A stretch of DNA of 5,813 nucleotides, taken from assembly GCA_031266695.1 (NCBI GenBank), contig JAISAK010000041.1:1-5813 (forward strand). Direction: 5' to 3'. Below, in pieces: positions 1 to 4,761 of the stretch (positions are counted from its first letter, which is position 1; the number at the start of each line of letters is the position of its first letter). The DNA is from Treponema sp. (GTDB lineage: Bacteria; Spirochaetota; Spirochaetia; Treponematales; Breznakiellaceae). A program made the position numbers and the translations under genes. The notes beneath the pieces were generated by a model. It was not told the DNA's origin. It was given only the letters and a program-made list of their open reading frames with translations, and did no database searches.

Positions 1-1
1 T

Positions 2-961
2 TCCGAATCAATGCTGCACAATGAGCTTATTAAAAGCTTTGGCAGCGTTCTTGGTTCGGTTAAGGTTAAAGATGATTTTCCCCTGCATATACGCAGCAAC
101 CATGGCGTGGTTCTTATGCACAGTGTGATAGGCGGTGAATATAAATTAAACGAAGGCGAGAACCCCTGGGCCGCGCCGCCGGAATACGGTCTTGATGAAT
201 ACCGCCGGCGCTGGGAAAACAAGCCGTATGAAATAAAAAGCAATGAACTCGTTCAGAGAGTCTGTGACGACTACCGGTATTTCGCCGATCGTCTTTCCGA
301 ATACCCAAAGTGCCGGCGGAATATCCGGCTGTCACACCCCGACATGCAGGGGCCGTTCAGCACAGCTCAGTCACTTTTCGGCGAAGATTTCTTCTGTGAG
401 TTATATGACAATCCGGAGGATGTTCACTGGCTTCTGGGAAGGATAACCGAAGCGTACATCGATCTTTTCAATCTGGTGGATCCCCTGGTAAATAATTATA
501 CGCAGGATCATGAAGCGGTTTACATTCACGGCGGAATCTACCCCGGCAGGGCGCTTCTTAAAAACGACACCGCGACGGCAATGATCTCAGAGGAACATTA
601 CGCCGAATTTTGCAAGCCCTATGATGAAATGGTTTCCCGGGCGCTGGGAAATGTCTCAATTCATTATTGCGGCAGATCCCGGCCCTTTCACGGTAAAGTT
701 ATATATATTCCCGGCTTGGCGGGACTCAACCTGGGCAATCCGGAAATGCAGGATATGGATATTTTTCTTAAAGACTGGAATTCGCGGAAGGTTTCCGTTG
801 TCTGCTGGGGAATGAACAACGGGCCTGAATTTTTATGGCTCAGCCTGGGAAACAGAAAAGTAACAGGTTTTACCCTGTGCTGCGATATTGAGAATATTGA
901 GAAAGCTTCCGAGCTTATCAAGCGCTACCGGGAAATCGGTCTTAAAGCCCTGGCCGCCTGA
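2..961 (+). CDS. Uroporphyrinogen-decarboxylase-superfamily (MtaA/CmuA-like) protein, 5' partial
   Basis: The frame is open to the left edge of the window (codons Ser-Glu-Ser precede the first ATG at 11) and no ribosome site is visible, so the true start probably lies upstream; 316 residues are seen from the ATG at 11, against about 340-400 for the family. Counting from that Met, a family core segment reads GPFSTAQSLFG (114-124), followed by DNPEDVHWLL (133-142), then HYCG at 218-221. His-X-Cys plus a later Cys (290 or 291) matches the zinc ligands of MtaA/MtbA-type corrinoid:thiol methyltransferases, whereas true haem-pathway UroD lacks this Cys. I infer a cytoplasmic TIM-barrel methyl-transfer enzyme rather than a haem enzyme; the substrate is unknown. 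No corrinoid protein is visible, but it could lie upstream. Family assignment is fairly sure, function is not. Confidence 0.8.
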   Translation, partial: SESMLHNELIKSFGSVLGSVKVKDDFPLHIRSNHGVVLMHSVIGGEYKLNEGENPWAAPPEYGLDEYRRRWENKPYEIKSNELVQRVCDDYRYFADRLSEYPKCRRNIRLSHPDMQGPFSTAQSLFGEDFFCELYDNPEDVHWLLGRITEAYIDLFNLVDPLVNNYTQDHEAVYIHGGIYPGRALLKNDTATAMISEEHYAEFCKPYDEMVSRALGNVSIHYCGRSRPFHGKVIYIPGLAGLNLGNPEMQDMDIFLKDWNSRKVSVVCWGMNNGPEFLWLSLGNRKVTGFTLCCDIENIEKASELIKRYREIGLKALAA

Positions 962-994
962 GAAAGCCGTCAGGTTCTTTCTCATTTGTTTTTT
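959..994 (+). terminator. Putative intrinsic terminator after the UroD-like gene
   Basis: An 8-bp perfect stem (TGAGAAAG at 959-966 with CTTTCTCA at 977-984) with a 10-nt loop is followed by TTTGTTTTTT at 985-994. The left arm begins inside the TGA stop codon. The stem is A/T-rich and therefore moderate, so some read-through into the YhcH-like gene 50 bp downstream is possible. Confidence 0.55.
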
Positions 995-1011
995 AGTTAT
1001 GGAAGGTTTTT

Positions 1012-1470
1012 ATGATTTTTGATTCTATCGCCAATATGGATCTGTATTTTCCCGCGGTTCCCGGCTTAAAAAAAGTAAAAGAAATACTCGACAGCGGCGT
1101 TCTGAAAAAAGCTGTTCCCGGGCAGTACAGTACTGACAATCCCGCGGTGCGGTATAACGTTATGGCCTATACCGCAAAGGATTCAAAAAGCGGGATTTTT
1201 GAGATTCACAAAAAAGAAATAGATATACATATCCTTTTAAAAGGTGCTGAACGCATGGAGCTTATTTGGCGGAAACCGGTAACCGTTAAAGCCAGATACA
1301 GCGCGAAAAAAGACGCCGCCTTCGTTACCGGAAAGGCCGCCCTTGAGTATCATGCGATACCGGCCTGTTTTGCCCTTTTCTTTCCCGGAGAACCGCACGC
1401 TTCCGCCATACGGGACGGGAAGAGTTCAGAAGTATCGAAAGTGGTATTTAAAATCCTCACTCGCGCCTAA
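1012..1470 (+). CDS. YhcH/YjgK/YiaL (DUF386) family protein, probable sugar-metabolism cupin
   Basis: The 152-residue length is normal for this single-domain beta-sandwich (cupin-like) family, which includes E. coli YiaL, YhcH, the EbgC beta-galactosidase subunit and H. influenzae HI0227. Family signatures are visible: EIHKKEIDIHILLKGAE at 64-80 (the usual E-x-H-x4-D-I-x-x-x-x-x-G-x-E block), FALFFPGEPHA at 120-130 and the closing SKVVFKI at 142-148. Glu64, His66, His73 and His129 are plausible metal or sugar ligands by analogy. The start is supported by GGAAGG at 1001-1006, five bases before the ATG. Members usually sit in sialic-acid, pentose or uronate operons and are thought to act on sugar anomers or isomers; the exact reaction here is unknown. 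It lies 50 bp after the UroD-like gene, across a possible terminator, and converges on pth with 13 bp between the stops. Confidence 0.88.
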   Translation: MIFDSIANMDLYFPAVPGLKKVKEILDSGVLKKAVPGQYSTDNPAVRYNVMAYTAKDSKSGIFEIHKKEIDIHILLKGAERMELIWRKPVTVKARYSAKKDAAFVTGKAALEYHAIPACFALFFPGEPHASAIRDGKSSEVSKVVFKILTRA

Positions 1471-1483
1471 ACTGTTCATTACC

Positions 1484-2203
1484 TTAGCCGGATTTTGGAG
1501 CCGGCCGGCATACTTTCTTTCCCCATTCGGGCAGCAATTTTTCCGGTCCGCCGGTAAGGGCGCGTACCAGAAGGGCGGCGCCGGCCGCGAAAACAGGGGC
1601 AAGCGTCTCCTCCTCGGCCCTGGTGAAATCGGATAAAACCCAGCCGGCAATGTCCCTGCCGCTTCCCGCGGCTCCCCCTTCTCCGGGCCGCCGGTCGTCG
1701 GGCCGGCCCAGGCCTATGCGCAGCCGCCAGAAATCGGCGGTTCCGAAGCAGGCTTTCATTGAGCGCAGACCGTTGTGCCCGCCAAGCCCTCCCGAAAATT
1801 TCAGGGAGAGGACGCCGAGGGCAATTTCAAGCTCGTCGTGGACAACCAGAATTTCCTCCGGCTTGATCCTGAAAAAAGACGCCGCCGCAAAAACCGATTC
1901 GCCTGAAAGGTTCATATAGGTTTCGGGTATAAGAAAATGAAATTTCGCGGGAAGCTCCCCGGCGGACGGGGGCTGCGCCGCCGGGGTGGGCGGAAGAGGC
2001 GGCGCGGGGAGAAACTTTTCGCTGTCCGGGGCCGCGGCAATGAGGCGGCTCCTGTCCAGCGCCGCGTAGAGGCCCTTGTATTTTTTTTTCCAGTCCAGGG
2101 ACGAATAGAAGGGCAGTTCCGCGGCCAGGAGCCGGCCGGCGTTGTGCCGGTTCCGGGCGTATTCCCGGCCCGGATTTCCCAGAAAAGCAATAAGCTGAAT
2201 CAT
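1484..2203 (-). CDS. pth: Peptidyl-tRNA hydrolase with an extra Pro/Ala-rich insert
   Basis: This enzyme hydrolyses the ester bond of peptidyl-tRNA released from stalled ribosomes and recycles the tRNA in the cytoplasm. All catalytic and binding residues of bacterial Pth can be found: GNPGREY with Asn10, RHNAG with His20, PETYMNLSG with Asn98, VHDELEI with Asp123 and GGHNGLRS with Asn144. The last three are displaced by exactly 30 from E. coli Asn68, Asp93 and Asn114, because a Pro/Ala-rich segment (about 57-86, containing APPLPPTPAAQPPSAGELP) has been added. At 239 residues it is well above the usual 185-200; a Gly/Arg-rich loop near 168-184 and a tail after 220 also add length. The start is supported by GGAGGTGG nine bases upstream (2213-2220). 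The frequent partner rplY/ctc is not adjacent. The gene is markedly G+C-rich compared with its neighbours. Identification is very sure; the role of the insert is unknown. Confidence 0.96.
   Translation of the reverse strand: MIQLIAFLGNPGREYARNRHNAGRLLAAELPFYSSLDWKKKYKGLYAALDRSRLIAAAPDSEKFLPAPPLPPTPAAQPPSAGELPAKFHFLIPETYMNLSGESVFAAASFFRIKPEEILVVHDELEIALGVLSLKFSGGLGGHNGLRSMKACFGTADFWRLRIGLGRPDDRRPGEGGAAGSGRDIAGWVLSDFTRAEEETLAPVFAAGAALLVRALTGGPEKLLPEWGKKVCRPAPKSG
2081..2089 (-). repeat. A9 homopolymer tract inside pth
   Basis: Nine consecutive T on the + strand give A9 on the coding strand, spelling Lys39-Lys41 of Pth. It stands out in an otherwise G/C-rich gene and is a candidate replication or transcription slippage site. 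Nothing in the sequence shows that slippage is used. Confidence 0.5.
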
Positions 2204-2223
2204 TCCGGTGGTCCACCTCCGCG

Positions 2224-2239
2224 CCGGGGCTTGCCCCGG
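2224..2239. other. Stem-loop in the pth leader
   Basis: CCGGGG at 2224-2229 pairs with CCCCGG at 2234-2239 around a 4-nt loop. On the minus strand it ends four bases upstream of the pth Shine-Dalgarno sequence (2213-2220). It could affect translation of pth or simply be a G/C-rich chance palindrome; there is no T-run on either side, so a terminator is unlikely. Confidence 0.35.
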
Positions 2240-2255
2240 GGTCTTCGTTGTCGGC

Positions 2256-2287
2256 TTGACGAATCAATATGAGCCCTTTAGTATAAT
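2256..2287 (+). promoter_or_regulatory. Probable sigma70-type promoter of the pyrophosphatase gene
   Basis: TTGACG at 2256-2261 is followed by a perfect TATAAT at 2282-2287 with a long 20-bp spacer; TAGTAT at 2279-2284 gives the ideal 17-bp spacer but a weaker -10. Transcription would start near 2294, leaving a leader of only about 20 nt. No good Shine-Dalgarno sequence precedes the ATG at 2315 (only CGGA at 2297-2300, 14 bases away), so initiation may depend on the A/T-rich, unstructured leader. Confidence 0.5.
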
Positions 2288-2307
2288 ATATTATATCGGA
2301 ACAGACT

Positions 2308-2337
2308 ATTATATATGAGTAAGATAATTTATGTCAT
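2308..2337 (-). promoter_or_regulatory. Possible minus-strand promoter for pth
   Basis: Read on the minus strand, ATGACA (2337-2332) is followed after 18 bp by TATAAT (2313-2308). A second minus-strand TATAAT lies at 2295-2290 but has no good -35. Either would give pth a leader of roughly 80-100 nt and would overlap the + strand promoter and start codon of the pyrophosphatase gene. The region is A/T-rich, so chance matches are a real risk. Confidence 0.3.
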
Positions 2338-3970
2338 CGGACACCGCAACCCTGATACGGATTCCGTTGTCTCCGCAGCGGCCTATGCGCGGTTGAAGCA
2401 GGCGCAGGGAATAAACAACTGTTACCCCGCCAGGGCCGGAAAGATAAGCCCCCAGACAGAGTATATTTTTGAACGCTTCGATATTCCTGTTCCAAAATAC
2501 CTGCCGGATCTGATTCCCAAAACGGGCTATTATCTTTCGGAAGCGCCCCAGACGGTCAATGAAGAAGCCAGCCTCTGGGACGCCCTGGAGCAGTTTCAGA
2601 ACAACGACGCCAGGGTTCTTCCCATTGTGGACAGGAACGGCGTCTACCGGAGCATGTTTCACTATAAGGGCTTTGCCCGGTACATCATCACCAATATCAA
2701 TCCCCAGAAAAAATCGGCCTTTCCCCTTTCGCTGGATCATCTCGCGGCAACCATCCACGCCCAGCCGGTAACCCTCTTTGATAAAGAGGAAGTAAAAAAA
2801 TCCCCCATTGTGGTAGCCGCGTCCTACGCGGGATATTTCAAGAACCATCTGGACGCGGAAGGACCGGACAACGCCCTGGTTATTGTAGGGGATCGATGGG
2901 ACATTCAGAAATACTGTATTGAGCGGAAAGTCCGGGCCCTCATCCTTTCAAACGGGAATACCCCCTCAAAGGAACTGGTTGCCCTGGCCGAAAAAAACAG
3001 AGTCACCGTCCTTATCAGTCCCTTTGACACTTCCTCCACCGCCATGCTGATCATCTACTCGGTGCCCGTGGGTTCCCTGGGCGATACCGGCGTACCCCTG
3101 GTCAGGCTGAATGATCCGGTAAAAAATATCCGCGAGCCCCTTTCAAAAGCGCCGTCCCGCTGTCTCCCCGTTGGCGACGAAGACGGCCGGATAGCGGGGA
3201 TTATTTTCGAGGGCGATCTTATCAAGGAACCGAACATTGAGGTGATCATGGTGGATCACAATGAACCGGGTCAGGCGATTGAGGGTATTGAAAATTACAA
3301 GCTCCTTGAAGTGATCGATCATCACCGGCTGGGAAATTTATCCACCCCCTATCCCATCACTTTTATTAACCGGGTGGTAGGCGCAACCTGTACGATCATC
3401 ACCAATCTCTACCGGGAACAGAAGGTTCCGCTGGAAAAGGGGATTGCTTCGATTTTGCTGGCCGGCATCCTGGCCGATACCCTTGCCCTGCAGTCGACGA
3501 CAGCCACGGATACGGACAGGGAAACCGCGGAATACCTTTCCTCGATTACCGGGCTTGACATCAAGGACCTGGGGCAGGATATCCTGTCGGCGGCCAACAA
3601 GGTCAACGCCCTTTCCGCCGGCGAGATCGTTGCGCTTGACATGAAGGAATACACCGATCACGGCTTCAGCTTTTCGGTAAGCCAGATTGAAACGGACAAC
3701 CCCCAGCCGCTCCTTGCCCGGGGCGCCGAACTTTTCTCCGCCCTGGAACAGGTATGCGCCTCAAAGCATTACCTCTTTACCGCGCTGCTTGTAACCGATG
3801 TTACCATGCTCGATTCCCTGCTCTTTGTAAGAGGCGAAAAATCTTTTACCGGCCTCCTCGGTTTTCCCGAAAAGGAACGCGGCGTTTATGTGCTTAAAGA
3901 CGTAGTGTCCCGAAAAAAGCAGCTTATCCCCCTGCTTTCGGAACTGGTAGAGAAGGCCGCACGCAGCTAA
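2315..3970 (+). CDS. Manganese-dependent inorganic pyrophosphatase, family II, with CBS-DRTGG-CBS regulatory insert
   Basis: The enzyme splits pyrophosphate to two phosphates in the cytoplasm, driving biosynthetic reactions forward. The DHH-family active site is split by the insert: GHRNPDTDS at 9-17 (His10, Asp14, Asp16), then VDHNE at 313-317, DHHR at 335-338 and LADT with Asp388. The C-terminal DHHA2 domain ends in SRKKQ at 532-536, which binds substrate phosphate. Between the halves lie a first CBS segment (about 74-125), a DRTGG domain (about 165-245) and a second CBS segment (about 258-305). At 551 residues it matches CBS-PPases rather than the roughly 310-residue plain form. Known CBS-PPases are inhibited by AMP/ADP and activated by ATP, and DRTGG-containing ones also by diadenosine polyphosphates; that regulation is inferred here. 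The start fits the family N-terminus despite a poor ribosome site. It is transcribed divergently from pth and convergently with clpP. Confidence 0.96.
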   Translation: MSKIIYVIGHRNPDTDSVVSAAAYARLKQAQGINNCYPARAGKISPQTEYIFERFDIPVPKYLPDLIPKTGYYLSEAPQTVNEEASLWDALEQFQNNDARVLPIVDRNGVYRSMFHYKGFARYIITNINPQKKSAFPLSLDHLAATIHAQPVTLFDKEEVKKSPIVVAASYAGYFKNHLDAEGPDNALVIVGDRWDIQKYCIERKVRALILSNGNTPSKELVALAEKNRVTVLISPFDTSSTAMLIIYSVPVGSLGDTGVPLVRLNDPVKNIREPLSKAPSRCLPVGDEDGRIAGIIFEGDLIKEPNIEVIMVDHNEPGQAIEGIENYKLLEVIDHHRLGNLSTPYPITFINRVVGATCTIITNLYREQKVPLEKGIASILLAGILADTLALQSTTATDTDRETAEYLSSITGLDIKDLGQDILSAANKVNALSAGEIVALDMKEYTDHGFSFSVSQIETDNPQPLLARGAELFSALEQVCASKHYLFTALLVTDVTMLDSLLFVRGEKSFTGLLGFPEKERGVYVLKDVVSRKKQLIPLLSELVEKAARS

Positions 3971-4070
3971 GGACCCGCGCAGAAATAACTTGACCGATTG
4001 GTCAAATTATTTCCTTATTGCATAAGCAATTAGAATAAAATGCATAGCATTTTATTCTTGCGCGGGTCCT
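3970..4070. repeat. Cloverleaf-like palindromic element with 12-bp terminal inverted repeats (possible MITE/REP-type insertion)
   Basis: AGGACCCGCGCA at 3970-3981 is the exact reverse complement of 4059-4070. Inside lie three consecutive hairpins. Hairpin 1 (3982-4013) has 13 pairs with one C/A mismatch and loop GATT. Hairpin 2 (4017-4030) has 5 pairs with loop ATAA. Hairpin 3 (4032-4058) has a perfect 12-bp stem with loop ATA. In all 84 of 101 bases can pair; only four bases outside the loops and mismatch are left over (4014-4016 and 4031). TAA flanks the 99-bp core on both sides (3968-3970 and 4070-4072), as a short target duplication would. It fills the entire gap between two convergent stop codons. 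It codes for nothing and no transposase is nearby. Alternatives are a bidirectional terminator or a structured RNA. The fold is certain as sequence; mobility is inference. Confidence 0.75.
3982..4013. terminator. Candidate bidirectional terminator hairpin within the palindromic element
   Basis: TTGACC (3990-3995) pairs with GGTCAA (4000-4005) around GATT, and the stem is extended by GAAATAA with TTATTTC after one C/A mismatch. On the + strand the core is followed by ATTATTTCCTT, on the minus strand by GTTATTTC, so both convergent genes could end here. The U-tracts are interrupted and the core stem is only 6 bp, so strength is uncertain. The same inverted repeat also resembles TetR-family operators, but there is no promoter context for that. 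Confidence 0.35.
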
Positions 4071-4701
4071 AAAGCTCCGTTCTCTTTGTGACTATCCTGC
4101 TGATAAGGCCGTACTTGACCGCTTCTTCCGCGTTCATCCAGTAATCCCGGTCGGTGTCCTTTTCAACCTGTTCAAAGGCGGCGCCGGTTTCCCCGGCGAT
4201 AAGGCGGTTTATCTTTTCCCGGAGCTTGTCCAGCTCCCGGGAGTGAATCTCAATGTCCGTGGCAACTCCGCGAATCCCCGAAAGGGGCTGGTGGATAAGG
4301 TAGTGGCTGTTGGGAAGCCCAATACGCCGCTCCCTGGGGCTTGCAAGCTGAATAATGGCGGCGGCGCTTGCCACAAGGCCCATGCCGATTGTCCAGACCG
4401 GCGGCTTTACAAAGCGGATCATATCAAAGATCGCGTAACCCGCGTCGGCGTCTCCGCCGGGGGAATCGATAAACACCCTGATTGGATCTTCGCCCATATC
4501 CTCAAGAAGAAGGAGCTGGCGGATTGTCCTTTCCGCAAGGTCCTTCTTTATTTCGCCGGAAAGCAGAATAGTCCGGGTCTTGAGCATTTTGTTCAGAAGC
4601 GGATCCTGCCCGTTTCCTTTGCCTTCCTTTTCCTGCTCGTCGTCATCATCGTCATCGTTCAGGAATACGGCTTCAAGCTGTTCTTTTATGGCACAATTCA
4701 T
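4069..4701 (-). CDS. clpP: ClpP-family serine protease (noncanonical Clp proteolytic subunit paralogue)
   Basis: This is the proteolytic barrel subunit that degrades proteins fed by a Clp ATPase in the cytoplasm. Catalytic residues are intact: Ser112 in GLVASAAA, His137 in YLIHQPLSG and Asp186 in DTDRDYW. Spacings of 25 and 49 residues are the same as in the E. coli precursor (Ser111, His136, Asp185). The core runs from TRTILLSGEI (42-51) through DSPGGDADAGYAIFDMI (79-95) to EEAVKYGLI (192-200). Two features differ from standard ClpP: the N-terminus carries an acidic, low-complexity stretch (about 15-33, six Asp followed by Glu/Lys/Gly) where the axial loops normally begin, and the usual Ser-Met-Gly after the nucleophile is Ser-Ala-Ala. 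This suggests a second, specialised ClpP that may pair with a canonical subunit. The start has GGAGG nine bases upstream (4711-4715). No clpX is adjacent. It may be co-transcribed with the dehydrogenase 43 bp upstream. Confidence 0.93.
   Translation of the reverse strand: MNCAIKEQLEAVFLNDDDDDDEQEKEGKGNGQDPLLNKMLKTRTILLSGEIKKDLAERTIRQLLLLEDMGEDPIRVFIDSPGGDADAGYAIFDMIRFVKPPVWTIGMGLVASAAAIIQLASPRERRIGLPNSHYLIHQPLSGIRGVATDIEIHSRELDKLREKINRLIAGETGAAFEQVEKDTDRDYWMNAEEAVKYGLISRIVTKRTEL
4639..4656 (-). repeat. GAY trinucleotide run encoding six aspartates in clpP
   Basis: Six tandem Asp codons (GAT GAC GAT GAT GAC GAC on the coding strand) encode residues 16-21 of the ClpP paralogue. It is an imperfect triplet repeat in an acidic N-terminal segment, and length changes here would keep the reading frame. 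Confidence 0.6.
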
Positions 4702-4732
4702 TTATAACATCCTCCGAATCTTTTGCTCCTAT

Positions 4733-4761
4733 AATATAGAGAAATTATTCAATTGTGAAAA
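4733..4761 (-). promoter_or_regulatory. Weak candidate promoter of the clpP paralogue
   Basis: On the minus strand, TTTTCA (4761-4756, inside the 3' end of the dehydrogenase gene) is followed after 17 bp by TATATT (4738-4733). Initiation near 4726 would give a leader of about 25 nt containing the GGAGG site. No terminator separates the two genes, so read-through from the dehydrogenase gene is equally likely. Confidence 0.3.

Noticed and set aside
2..961. Haem-pathway uroporphyrinogen decarboxylase (hemE)
   Set aside because: The HYCG motif with downstream Cys points to the MtaA-like branch, and no haem-biosynthesis gene is nearby.
1471..1483. Terminator between the convergent YhcH-like and pth genes
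   Set aside because: The 13-bp gap has no stem and no T-run; both transcripts must end inside or beyond the opposing gene.
1827..2267. 146-residue minus-strand open frame overlapping pth in another frame
   Set aside because: Pth carries all family motifs in its own frame; this frame is a by-product of the G/C-rich sequence and has no recognisable domain.
1937..2272. 111-residue + strand open frame antisense to pth, rich in Arg and Gly
   Set aside because: Its composition is that of an antisense G/C-rich shadow, with no motif and no plausible ribosome site.
2309..2848. 179-residue open frame antisense to the pyrophosphatase start
   Set aside because: It mirrors a certain gene, runs into its promoter region and shows no recognisable protein features.
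3970..4070. The cloverleaf fold as a tRNA gene
   Set aside because: A 12-bp outer stem, a 3-nt loop in the third arm and the absence of an anticodon loop and T-arm consensus do not match tRNA.
3970..4070. The palindrome as an integron attC site
   Set aside because: No RYYYAAC/GTTRRRY core sites flank it and no cassette structure or integrase is present.
4243..4707. 154-residue + strand open frame antisense to clpP
   Set aside because: It is the complement of a clear ClpP coding region; its hydrophobic tail is just the antisense of the acidic codon run.
4702..4710. Alternative ATG at 4708-4710 as start of clpP
   Set aside because: It reads ATG TTA TAA, stopping at once, and abuts GGAGG with no spacing; the ATG at 4699-4701 has the correct 9-base spacing.
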